A stretch of 64,000 nucleotides of DNA, taken from Raphanus sativus. Lineage: Eukaryota > Streptophyta > Magnoliopsida > Brassicales > Brassicaceae. This document shows, in pieces, positions 1 to 10,643 of the stretch (positions are counted from its first letter, which is position 1; every line of letters starts with the position of its first letter). The notes beneath the pieces were generated by a model. The model did not search any database. It was given only the letters and a program-made list of their open reading frames with translations, and was not told the origin of the DNA. Both the position numbers and the translations under genes were made by a program. Location of the stretch: NCBI RefSeq assembly GCF_000801105.2, contig NC_079517.1, positions 14,384,001-14,448,000 on the forward strand. Direction: 5' to 3'.

Positions 1-69
1 AACATAGATGACATGATGCACGATGGATTGAGATATCCAAAAGTGAAATGGGAAGAAGAAGTTTTTTAA
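1..69 (+). CDS. Possible 3' end of an unidentified coding sequence
   Basis: The window opens in a frame of 22 codons ending in TAA at 67-69. The peptide is rich in charged residues and ends KWEEEVF. AT-rich sequence without coding signal follows, which would fit a 3' UTR. I do not recognise the family; a transposase or a host gene cut by the window edge are both possible. The call rests only on an open frame at the edge, so it is weak. Confidence 0.2.
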   Translation, partial: NIDDMMHDGLRYPKVKWEEEVF

Positions 70-887
70 TTTTTAATTTTTGTTCGTCTGTTTCAAAAAA
101 AAGAAGAAAATAATCAATTTAAGAAGATGGTGGGATCACTTTAGTTAGATAGATGACTTTAGTTGTAATAGTTTGGTTCTAGTTGCAAAAAACTGCTTCG
201 GTAGCATAAAGTGTCTTAGTATGTAAATAAAATTTGTAAACTGCCCCAGCATGTAAAAAACTCTAATTTTTACCAGGTGTTTGGTCCACACATTGTGTCC
301 ATATAAAAATCCCAAAATATGAAAAGAAATTAATATCTTTAATGTAGAATTTTCTATTTTATATTATCATTTGTTAAATTTTGTTATACGTCTGTTGTAT
401 ATTTTGTAGTTTGGAGGACATATTATGATTTATATTATATCCTACTATTTAAAAAAGTTGAGATATTATAAAATATGATTAAAGTTGAAACATAATCCAT
501 AACTAATATAAATTAAAATCACAGTTCATGATAGAAAAACAAAACTTCAAAAGAAACCTGCTAAAATGATGAATTTTGTAAGCAAGGCTATAAAATTATA
601 GAAATAGAAAGGTTTAAAATTTGAATAAAAAACAGTATTAAAGTTACGTAACGAAATGAATTGAAAAAATGCTGGTATAAAAATGTATTGTATGAATATG
701 CATGTATACAATACCGTAAGCTTTTTATGCATTGTTCGTTAATATTCTGCATTCCTGAAAAAAAATATTTATACCTGCATAAATTAAAAACCACAAGTTT
801 GTTATGCTTTGTTTTTTTAATCAACTGATTATGCATTAAAAATAAAAAGGGTTCGACCCAATAAACACGGCCAATTACAGGTTGAGG
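70..887. other. AT-rich spacer, no gene seen
   Basis: There is no coding frame with recognisable protein content and no clear terminal repeats. Short open frames on the minus strand at 547-836 have low-complexity, phenylalanine- and tyrosine-rich translations typical of AT-rich noise. Confidence 0.5.
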
Positions 888-2070
888 TTATAGTTCAATA
901 CATGCCCAATAACATAAACAAAAGGGAATACGGAAAGCCGACTTCGTCAAGAAGTCATCATCCAAGTTCTTTGATCTAGAGACGAAAGAGAATGAGATAG
1001 ATGAAAACAAAGCTGCGGGGGGTCTGATATCCGCTACGATACCAAAGATCTCTTTGTGAGCAAACTTGCTATTGATGGTGGTAATGAGCGTCTTGTTGTC
1101 CAAGAAGACTGAGAGGCTTTCGATCCCGATGGCAATTGCATGTCTGAGACTTGATCTGCAGGCAAGAGCTTCTGCGATGAGAGGGGAGCCAACATGTTCC
1201 TGAAACTCTGAGACACTACAGATCGTTGCTGTCTGTATGAAGAAGATCCAGACCGAACCTGATCGGAGGGTTTCTCCATTAATTCCAGGAGGCGTCTGTG
1301 AAACATCGGGTATCCTCCAGGTGCCTTGCTACTTGAGTGGGGGCTGGAATAGCATGAGTTGAAGTAGACTGATCCATATTTTTATTGTCTTGTGTGGCGA
1401 TCCAATCCCGTGAGGCGGGGATGTTCTAAGAGCCACTTCTTCCTTTGGGAAGGCTTTATTTCCGATGACAAGATTGTTTCTCGAGATTCAAAATTTCCAG
1501 CATACCCAAGGGAGGATATTAATTGGAATACCTGAGGGCGGGAGGCATGGCATACGGCGAGATTCAGTCACTGCTGATTCAAAGTCTTGTACTGTAGCTA
1601 GGTGAGCTGCATTGGATACATGTATGAAACTTCAGACTTTTTGTGCATAAGGACATGAGAAGAATAGGTGTGTCACTGATTCTTGATTTCCGCATCGTGG
1701 ACAGGTAACTGATGCATTGATTTCCCATTCTCTGGAGGTTCTCTCCTATAGGCAGAGCCTTTTGGAGGATTGACCATTGTAAAAATTTAAGCTTTGGGGA
1801 GCACTTGGGGGTCCAGATGTCTTTGTACCAGTCAATCGTGCTAGTGAGGGGTCTGTGAATCTAGAAGTCATGGATGAGTGGTATATCCAGATTTGGTTGT
1901 GTAAATACCGGATTTTAATGGTTGCCAGATGAAGGCGTCCTCCACTCCCTCTTGACTTGGTTGCAAGCACTGGATTGCGGTTGAAAGCTCAGGTAATAGT
2001 TCTTCAATTCTTCTTGTATTCCATTTCAGGTCAGAAGTTACTAAATCAGATACTCTGAGACTCAAAATCT
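888..2070 (-). mobile_element. LINE (non-LTR retrotransposon) ORF2 remnant, zf-RVT and RNase H regions
   Basis: On the minus strand, fragments in several frames read as the C-terminal part of a plant L1-type LINE polyprotein. The 2065-1868 piece contains DAFIWQPLKSGIYTTKSGY, typical of the region after the reverse transcriptase. A cysteine-containing zf-RVT piece lies near 1690-1620. An RNase H piece runs from about 1230 to 888, with SPLIAEALACR and a tail reading KTLITTINSKFAHKEIFG. Frameshifts and stops separate the pieces, so this is a decayed, 5'-truncated copy. No clear target-site duplication was found. Confidence 0.8.
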
Positions 2071-2760
2071 CGTCGATCCTCTCTCAGATACTTCAATCCT
2101 GTCTTTTTTCCACAACTTGATCTCGCTACTTTGTTTAATGTATGTAAAGCACATTTTATATCTATTAGTTGTTTGAATCAAACCCATACACTCTCACATC
2201 TCACTAAGATCTTTATTGGTAGAGCATTAGCATTAGCATTAGTGTTATCTTCTACATTATTCAGTCAATATTTGTTAGTAAGGCATTTAGAAAAACATTT
2301 AGAAGAGTATTTGCATTTATATTATAAATTTAAAAAGATATATAATTAATTCATTCATTTACTTAATAATATCATAATTTTTATGTCCCAAAAATGAAAA
2401 TTTGATTTCTAAAATAAATTTACAATATAAATATTCTTTTGAAAATAATATTTCACATTTAAAATATAATTAAATTAAATTATATTTTAAATGTAAAGTA
2501 TTATTTTTAAAATGGACATTTTAATTGTAAATTTTATTTTTAAAATAATATTTTCGATATAAACATAATTTTGAAATTAGTAAATAAAATAAATAAATTA
2601 TATCTTTTTATATATTAATATAAATATATTATATATTATATTCTAATTTTATAATAATTTTAAATAGCATGTTCATACTGCTCTACCAATCAATTATTAA
2701 ATAATTTAGCAAAAGTATACAGCTTCTCAGCATACTGCTTTTATAGCATACTGCTACTTA
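2071..2760. other. AT-rich spacer
   Basis: The stretch is very AT-rich with no convincing gene. Related motifs (atttaaaatataattaaatt and its reverse complement) around 2450-2530 form a local inverted repeat, so it may include an old MITE, but I cannot define its ends. Confidence 0.35.
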
Positions 2761-2761
2761 G

Positions 2762-3457
2762 GCCTGGGCATTTTAACCTGGACTCGAAAATCTGAACCGG
2801 AACTTGCCCAAAAATACCCGACCTGAACCCGACCTGCAAATTTACAAGTATCTTTTGGGTCTAAATTTATTTTACTCGAATAGACTCAGATCCGAAAAAA
2901 CCGACCCGAATAGATCAGGACCCAAAAAGAACCGACCCCAATAGACCCGACCCGATAAGAATCGATTTGTACCGACTTAAAAACATGTATATCCAAAACT
3001 ATGATTTTTTGTGTTCTATTTTATATATATTATTTTATGATTTAGTTGAAATATCTTTTGTTAACAATATTTATTATTATTTTGTAACATTTTTAACTAA
3101 TATAATTTTTTTAAATTTAGAATTTAAAAATGTTTTATGTTAATTATTAATAGTTTAATTTAAGTTATTAATAAAATTTTAGATATATATGACAAATATT
3201 GACTAAATTTGAGTGAGTTTGTGTATGTTATGTCTTTTTGAGATCCTAAATACCCTAATCCGATCCGGACCTAATATATACCCGAAAATTACAGGCATTT
3301 TATAGGTGTTGGAATTATAGACTCGAATCGATCCGGACCCGACAAGACCCGACTCAGAACCGATTCAAAAAATTATATGTACTTATGAGTCTAAATTTTC
3401 AAGACTCGAAAAATTCGGATGCGATAAGACCCGATCCAAAAACCCGGATGCCCAGAT
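2762..3457. mobile_element. Candidate non-autonomous TIR element rich in GACCCGA-like repeats
   Basis: The segment begins CCTGGGCATTTTAACC and ends with CCCGGATGCCCAG, so the termini are imperfect inverted repeats around TGGGCAT. Near both ends it holds many short degenerate repeats of the form GACCCGAATAGAC and CCCGACC, with an AT-rich core. There is no coding frame. This matches the look of high-copy non-autonomous elements in Brassicaceae. A target duplication was not resolved and the superfamily is unknown. Confidence 0.4.
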
Positions 3458-3804
3458 CTACTGCTACTACTTTATCATCTACTTTGCCACTCAGGTCTAA
3501 GAGTCCAAACTCAAAGTCATAATTCAAATCCCATATTTAACAACAACGCATTTATCCAGTCCCATCTCTATAAGACTATAACTCATGCATACCAGTAAAA
3601 AAATCCCCATCTTTATCTAGTAACTGCATGCATCTTGCCACATTACCGTCGCCATCATTTCATATATATCTAACCCGTAGAATCTCGAAATCAATATATT
3701 TATATAATACATCAATACTATATGCTTCTACACTGGTAGATTCTCCCAATCAATATATAATATACATCAATAGTATATATATGAAATCATGTATAATACA
3801 CATA

Positions 3805-5540
3805 TCCCCTAGACTATATTTGAGAAGTGATTTTGCCACATGTCTTCTCTACAATCATTCTCACAAAAATAATATGACATGGCTACTAAGATTGATGACA
3901 TGTATTATAGATTAATATGACATTGACAATTTTTGCCACATGTCTTTTCTACATTCTCACAAAAATAATATGACATTACTAATAAAATTGATGACATGTC
4001 TTATAGATTAATATGACATAGAAAATTATACTTAATGTTAATTTATATTTTTGGTAAACTTTTTAAAATATGGTAATAACTCATATATTACATTTATTTT
4101 CGATTTATATTTTTGGACTTTTTAAAAATATGGTAATAACTCATAAATCATCATTAAAATAAATATATTCAATTATGGCATTTCAAATTTCGAAATATCA
4201 TTTAAATTAAAAATATTTCAAAAATATATACATATTTTTAGAAAATTACAAAAATTAAATCATAAAATCAAATTAAATCGTAAAATCATTAGTTTCTTAT
4301 ATATATCTACAGATTTTATAAATATTTTTTAATTTTAATTTTTGAAAATTACGAAATTTTCATCCCCTAGACTTTATTTGAGAAGTAATTTTGCCACATG
4401 TCTTCTACAATAATTTTCACAAAAATAATATGACATGACTACTAAAATTGATGACATGTCTTATAGATTAATAGAGACATGGACAATTATACTTAATGTT
4501 AATTTATATTTTTGGTAAACTTTTTAAATATGGTAATAACTCATGTATTACATTTATTTTCGATTTATATTTTTGGACTTTTTAAAAATATGGTAATAAC
4601 TCATAAATCATCATTAAAATAAATATATTCAATTATGGCATTTCAAATTTCGAAATATCATTTAAATTAAAAATATTTCAAAAATATATACATATTTTTA
4701 GAAAATTACAAAAATTAAATCATAAAATCAAATTAAATGGTAAAATCATTAGTTTCTTATATATATCTACAGATTTTATAAATATTTTTTAATTTTAATT
4801 TTTGAAAATTATGAAATTTTCATCCCCTAGACTATATTTGAGAAGAAATTTTGCCACATGTCTTCTACAATCATTTTCACAAAAATAATATGACATGGCT
4901 ACTAAAATTGATGACATGTCTTATAGATTAGTATGACATGGACAATTATATTTAATGTTAATTTATATTTTTGGTAAACTTTTTAAATATGGTAATAACT
5001 CATGTATTACATTTATTGTCGATTTATATTTTTGGACTTTTTAAAAATATGGTAATAACTTATAAATCATCATTAAAGTAAATATATTCAATTATGGCAT
5101 TTCAAATTTTGAAATATCATTTAAATTAAAAATATTTCAAAAATATATACATATTTTTAGAAAATTATAAAAATTAAATCATAAAATCAAATTAAATCGT
5201 AAAATCATTAGTTTCTTATATATATATCTACAGATTTTATAAATATTGTTTAATTTTAATTTTTGACAATTATGCAATTTTACATATTTAATTAAAATAA
5301 ATAGATTGAAAAATCTAAGATTATAATTTTAAATATATACATGCACATTCTTAAATATATTTCAAAATAAACAAATTTTTTTTATCTTAATTTTAATGTT
5401 AAGTTAAATCAATTTAAATTAAAATATTAATAAGAAAAAGAAAATTTATAATATTAATAAAAAATAAATATAATTTATATTTATCTGTTAGAAAATATTT
5501 TAATTTTTTTTTACTGCACATGGTGCAGGAAAACACCTAG
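3805..5540 (+). mobile_element. Helitron with three tandem copies of its 5' end
   Basis: The 5' end is TCCCCTAGACTATATTTGAG, preceded by A. The 3' end is a short hairpin (TGCACATGGTGCA), a spacer and CACCTAG, followed by T. This gives the Helitron rule of insertion between A and T, with TC at the start and CTAG at the end. The 5' terminus recurs at 4363 and 4823, each time preceded by A and followed by about 450 bp of near-identical sequence. The first unit is longer, about 558 bp, because a segment starting TTTTGCCACATGTC is repeated inside it. No helicase or other coding sequence is present, so it is non-autonomous. Confidence 0.65.
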
Positions 5541-5656
5541 TATACATATATGTACACTGGTAGATTCTCTAAATATGTTCGATGCGTATATTGGTTGGCG
5601 CGATCATTTCATATATATGCTTCTACACTGGTATATATTTTTCAGTGCATCAAATT

Positions 5657-5870
5657 CGGTGGTGGTAGTATAGTGGCGTTTGAAGGAATTAAAAAACTCA
5701 GTACGGTAAATTCGGGTTCAAACCCCACCGACCACGCGGATATGGACTATTGTTTTCGGCCCATTTAAATATCCAGGAGAAGATCTATCTGTGGGCTTTA
5801 CCTCCACCCGAAGGTTAGGTCTGTGTCTTTAATAGATCCGGATTTAACCATTTTCGTTTAAAAAAAAATG
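5657..5870 (+). mobile_element. tRNA-derived SINE
   Basis: The head is tRNA-like: an A box in GGTAGTATAGTGGCG and a B box in GGGTTCAAACCCC, about 45 bp apart. An unrelated body of roughly 130 bp follows, ending in a short A-run at about 5860-5868. Length and layout fit a SINE. A possible short target duplication (TGCATC / TGCACC) flanks it. The body after the B box argues against a functional tRNA. Confidence 0.65.
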
Positions 5871-5954
5871 CACCGTGGATAAGATAGGTACGTATACATG
5901 GATTACAATAACTGCACCATGGCATGAATAAGATAATAATGCATCTATAACTAA

Positions 5955-7702
5955 GGGGGTGTATTGAATTGTGGATTTTAAAGTGTTTTGGTTTTGTTTT
6001 AAAATCTTCTGTTATTCAATTAATGATTTCTAATTTTTTTCCAAATCTTGTATTATTGAATATGGCATTTATCTAAAGTCACCTCAAATCAATTGCAATC
6101 CACTGTTATTCAATTAACAGTTTATAAAAACTAAATCAAATCAACTGTTATTGAAACACAAACAATTCTGAAAAGAAAAACTAATAAAAGGATTTGAAGC
6201 AAATATTTTCTATGATTTTTAGTCAAAACTAGCGTAATACAAATCACACCTCTATACCTGTTATTTGACAAAACCCAAAACAATATAAAAAAATTGGCCA
6301 AAGAAATCGATGATCTATATCTCAAACGCTACGACCACCACAATCTCTCCCAAACAAGTGTTTACATCCGAAAGTTTTGCTCTGTGTACCTCTCTGTTGA
6401 CCTGAATCTCGACGACGTCTCCACACTTTTTTCTCAAGGACACGACAGTGACGATGAAGCTTCCGCCGCATTCGTCGTTCCTTATAATGATTCTCAAGCA
6501 CGTTGTTTCAACTCTCAAAACCTTTAGGAAGTATTATGTGAGAATACTTGCTCCAAATATGCTAGCTAAAGTAATAGATTTGATATGTGTTTTGATTGAA
6601 CAGAGAAAGACTTCTCTGCTTCAACTCTCAAAAGCTTTATGGGATATACTTTAGAAGAATAAATAAATATAATAGGCTTCTTTTTGTTTACTTTTCTAAT
6701 TAGGATTAGATAGGTATATATATATATATATAATATATATATATATATGTATATAAGATCAGTAACATGGGGTGGTGAGAGGCTTGCAAAACTGAGGATA
6801 AGATATGTGCATCAATCTCTCTTTTATTGATTGTCTGCTTGTTCGGTAACTCTTTCAAGTTCGATGGTGCTTGCGTTTGAGTCTTTCAATGGCCCACTTA
6901 CTGCAGTATGCAGTCCCTTATGCTAGTATTATGAAGCTTTGTTCACTGCGATTGATATGCTTTATGTGTTGATAGATGTCCAAAGTTTCTTTCACTTGCT
7001 GTGCTGTTTGAGAAGTAGTCAATGTTTCAAGGTGTTTGCGGCTTCATTCCTATGTGTTTTGGGCGCTTTTGTCTCTACTCTTGAAGTCTCCAGTGGTAAT
7101 TCTATCGCTTTGGAGCAACCCCCTACTGCAATATGCAGTTCTTCATTGGTTTATGTTGTAAAAGTGAATGCAAGGCTGTTATTTTCTCTCCATTTGCTGC
7201 AGCTGGGAAATAAATATGATAGTAGTTGCGTCTCTTCATTGAACCGAAGTAGTTTGGGTTTTGATAGCCTGGTGTTTTCCTTTACGGAACCTACTTACCT
7301 CCAAAATCTTTCACTTGGATTGGGTCATAATTTTGCAGGGAGCATTGTGTCGTTAATGGAAGTGTTCTGTTTCATTAGTTCATGTATGAACTTGTATTCA
7401 GATACTCAAGATTTACCGGTATTGCAAGGATAATGATTTTGTCCATGTGATCGATGATGTAGAAGGAATAATAAACCAGCAACCATTTGAATATCACTTT
7501 CCTAAATAACTGAACAAAATAGATTAGAAAAATATCAAATGATCTAAAGCACTCTGAAATTTAAGAAAAAATCTCACCCAAATCTTTTTTTCTTTTTCTA
7601 AATCCCACCCATATAAATGATATTTTAGTCCAAATCTCTACAAACTCTAGTTTTTCTCAAATCCAATCAAATTATTAAAATCCACAATTCAATACACCCC
7701 CC
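5955..7702. mobile_element. Harbinger-type non-autonomous DNA transposon with unknown cargo
   Basis: The terminal inverted repeats match over at least 27 bp. The left end reads GGGGGTGTATTGAATTGTGG and the right end is its complement with one more C. Both sides carry the trinucleotide TAA (5952-5954 and 7703-7705), the target duplication typical of PIF/Harbinger. At 1.75 kb it is much longer than a MITE. The inside shows no DDE transposase that I recognise but has two better-composed segments, about 6300-6655 and 6790-7435. The latter includes a 164-codon frame at 6939-7433 of unknown origin. An (AT)n tract lies at about 6715-6750. Confidence 0.65.
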
Positions 7703-7703
7703 T

Positions 7704-8009
7704 AAGTCAACTTCCATGTATATAGCTAAAAACTCGTAATTGAGGTAGAAGACTTTAGTATCTTGATTGGATAGACTTCAAATTAGGTGTTGACAAAAAC
7801 AAGATTTTAAATTAGGCCAATTTTTATTATATTTTTATTTATTACAACTCAAATATTTATATTTGTATTCATAAAGGAATAATTAAAATAATACTTAAAT
7901 TTCATTTATCAAATAAATATTTTTAAATGCAGAATATATACATTAGATCAATATACATTTACTTGATAAAATAAAATGCTAAAGTTAGATAATGTAAATT
8001 GTATTATAT
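7704..8009. other. AT-rich spacer
   Basis: This short AT-rich stretch lies between the Harbinger-like element and a LINE insertion. No feature is seen. Confidence 0.5.
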
Positions 8010-8020
8010 GATTATATGGT

Positions 8021-8742
8021 TATTTGTGAATATGGATTATTTATTTTGGAGGGTTAAACCAACATTAGAGGAGCACCATTATGCGTGGATACTTTGGTAT
8101 ATATGGAAAGGACGGAATAGTAAGGTATTTAGTAATTTGGACACGGACCCGCAAGAGACTCTTCGACGAGCTATGACCGAATCTTTGCACTGGAAGGAAG
8201 CTCAGCAGGAAATAGCTCAGCCCCAGAATCAGGTTACACATACGACTGACGTAGTACTATCGACTAGATCGGGACGATGGTGTTTCACGGATGGATCATG
8301 GAAAGCAGAGGATACTTTTTCAGGACAAGGATGGTACAGTACTTTAGAGGGTTTTGAAGGGTTACTGGGAGCTAGGAATACGAGGGCTAGTCAATCTCCG
8401 TTACATGCCGAAGTCGAAGCCCTTATTTGGGCGATGGAGTACATGAGGAATTTACGGCAATATAACGTTACATTTGCAACGGATTGTTCTCAATTGGTGA
8501 AGATGGTTTCGGAACCAGAAGAATGGCCGGCTTTTGCGAGTTACTTAGAAGACATCAAGAGTCTGAAGAGAAGTTTCAACAGCTCAGAGATTATCCATAC
8601 CACGGACGCAAAATAAAAAGGCGGATAGCTTAGCACGCAGTGTGAGGCAACAAACGTCGTTTACTGTCCATATGGATACGGAGCACCCAGTTTGGTTTAC
8701 AGAGTCCACATAAGTCTGTAAAATGGTCGACAAAAAAAAAAA
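8021..8742 (+). mobile_element. 5'-truncated LINE insertion encoding an RNase H domain
   Basis: A poly(A) tail at 8732-8742 and an 11-bp target duplication, GATTATATGGT (8010-8020 and 8743-8753), define a complete truncated LINE insertion. The frame 7999-8616 encodes the C-terminal region. A HHYAWILWYIWKGRNSKVF segment precedes an RNase H-like domain with the catalytic-type motifs FTDGSW, SPLHAEVEAL and FATDCSQL. One frameshift near 8613 separates the final part (KADSLARSVRQ). The frame is otherwise open and the target duplication perfect, so the insertion is fairly young. Confidence 0.88.
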
Positions 8743-8753
8743 GATTATATGGT

Positions 8754-9857
8754 AGACCGGATTATATTTGATCTTTTAAAAAAATTGCAGTTTATGTATT
8801 ATGTCATCAAAATACAAATATTTACAAATATTTACCAAGTACGAAATAAACTAAACCAACATAAAAAGGTTAAACAAACATATTAATTATTTTTTCTAGG
8901 ATAAAACAATACACAAAGGAAGAAGCAGCCGTGGGTGAAGCCTGGTCCTGAGATTTTAGAGCTAGTCAATATTTTGAAGATTTCATCTAATTTTTTTTTC
9001 TGGAATTCAGGGGCCTAAAAGTTTTTTTGAGGCTTTTGCCTGTGCATTTTATTTTCAAAAATTTTGGAAACTTAAAACTAATGCTTGGCTCATGACCGAT
9101 CCTGTTGAAAAGACATGGGGTCCGAGACTCCTCTTCGATTGAACATCGATGTCTTGCACATCGGGAAGCCCCGAATTTGTGGCGGCCGGTGTGTCATAGG
9201 GTTTCTCCGTGATGAGGACTTGTTTGTATAGTATTCTAGTTCTAGTGCAACTTTTTACTCCAACAATTTATTTATTATGTGTTTCACTAATAATAATTCA
9301 CCAATTAAGTAAATGTATTCATAGAAAGAGATATACACACTAATAATAATTCACCAATTAGTTCTCAGTTTTTACTAGAACAGTACCACCTTTTTTTGCT
9401 TTTTACTTTTTGATTTTCACCATTTTAGTTTACTCTATTTTGCACCTTTAAATTTTAAGCAAATTTACTCCAAATCTACCAACCAGATGCATTATTTTAT
9501 GCTTTCAGAAGTATATTGTAAAAATGGTTCCAATAACAACAAGGAGTGGGCGTGGATCGAATACTACCGTAATTTTATGTATCTGAGATTTGTTTCGTAT
9601 TTTACAGATATCCGGTTTTCTAGATATCCGGAAAATCTACAGATATTTACGAATATTTATGGATATTTATGAACATCCACTTTATTCAATACAAACAGAT
9701 TTAGAAAAACCGTGCATTTTGTCTTCTAAAAATATCTTTAATATAACATAAAATATAAAATAAAGATTAGTGAAACAATATTCATAATTTTTAAAAAATT
9801 AATTAGATGTTCTTATAAAACATAAGATTTTAGAAGAATTATATTTTTTATAAATAG
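8754..9857. other. Intergenic, no gene seen
   Basis: The spacer is AT-rich. The block at about 9110-9240 is less AT-rich (GGCGGCCGGTGTGTCATAGG) and resembles conserved non-coding repeat sequence, but I could not assign it. At 9600-9670, GGATATCCGG-type motifs occur that recur elsewhere in the window, near 10060, 10300 and 23400-23900. Confidence 0.4.
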
Positions 9858-9966
9858 TTTTTTTTTGTCGTCGACTTGTACGGACTCATGTGGATCTGTA
9901 AACCAAACTGGTAGCTCTGTATCCATGTGCACGACAAAAAACATTTGTTTCCTAGCACATCGTGCT
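9858..9966 (-). mobile_element. 3' end fragment of the same LINE family
   Basis: Read on the minus strand, this segment matches the last 100 bp of the LINE at 8640-8742, including TTAGCACG..., GGTTTACAGA and a terminal A-run (plus-strand T-run at 9858-9865). It is a very short, strongly 5'-truncated copy in the opposite orientation. Confidence 0.65.
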
Positions 9967-9969
9967 AAA

Positions 9970-10345
9970 GATATGTTAAGGTAATAGTTATATAAAATTA
10001 TACGTTTAAACTTCTTTATTTAATTGTATATATACATATATTGTATAAAGTAGAAGGATCGGATATCCGACTCTGATTTTTAGTATTTATGATTTACTTC
10101 GTTTTTAGAACACATAAGATTTTAGAAGAATTATAGTTTTTATAAATATATTATATTCCTTTCTTAATTTAATACTTCTATAAGTAATTTTATAAAATGA
10201 AAATAAAGATATGTTAAGGTAATAGTTATACAAAATTATACATTTAAACTACTTTATTTAATTGTATATATACATATATTGTATAAAGTAGAACGGATCG
10301 GATATCCGACTCTGATTTTTAGCATTTGTGATTTGCTTCGTTTTT
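9970..10345 (+). repeat. Tandem duplication, period 238 bp
   Basis: GATATGTTAAGGTAATAG and about 135 bp after it occur at 9970 and again at 10208 with a few substitutions. Both copies contain GGATCGGATATCCGACTCTG. The bases before 9858 match those before the second copy (CATAAGATTTTAGAAGAATT), so the LINE fragment at 9858-9966 interrupts the first unit. Confidence 0.7.
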
Positions 10346-10643
10346 AACGAATATTAATTTTTTAAATATTTTCTTTGCTTTGAATATTTTTCGATATTGA
10401 GATTTTTCAGATCGAATTGAATAAAAAATCTAATCAAGCGTATAAAATGTCGTCCTAAGTTAACAACAATAGAAACATAATTGTTAATTACATGAAATGA
10501 AAGCCATCCAATTACACTTTTACAGAGAACTATGGAACTACAATGAAAGTGTCTGGGACCCACCTTGATCGAATCGCTGAGATCCTCTAATCGTTATGGT
10601 TACACATATACGTAGCTTCCAGCTTGGACCCACCATCAAGTTA
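10346..10643. other. Spacer, no feature seen
   Basis: No coding or repeat signal could be supported. Confidence 0.4.

Noticed and set aside
4361..5275. A CRISPR-like or satellite array
   Set aside because: Three long units of about 450 bp without short spacers, sharing the Helitron 5' end; this is a plant nuclear transposon.
5657..5730. A tRNA gene
   Set aside because: The tRNA-like head runs on into a SINE body ending in an A-run.
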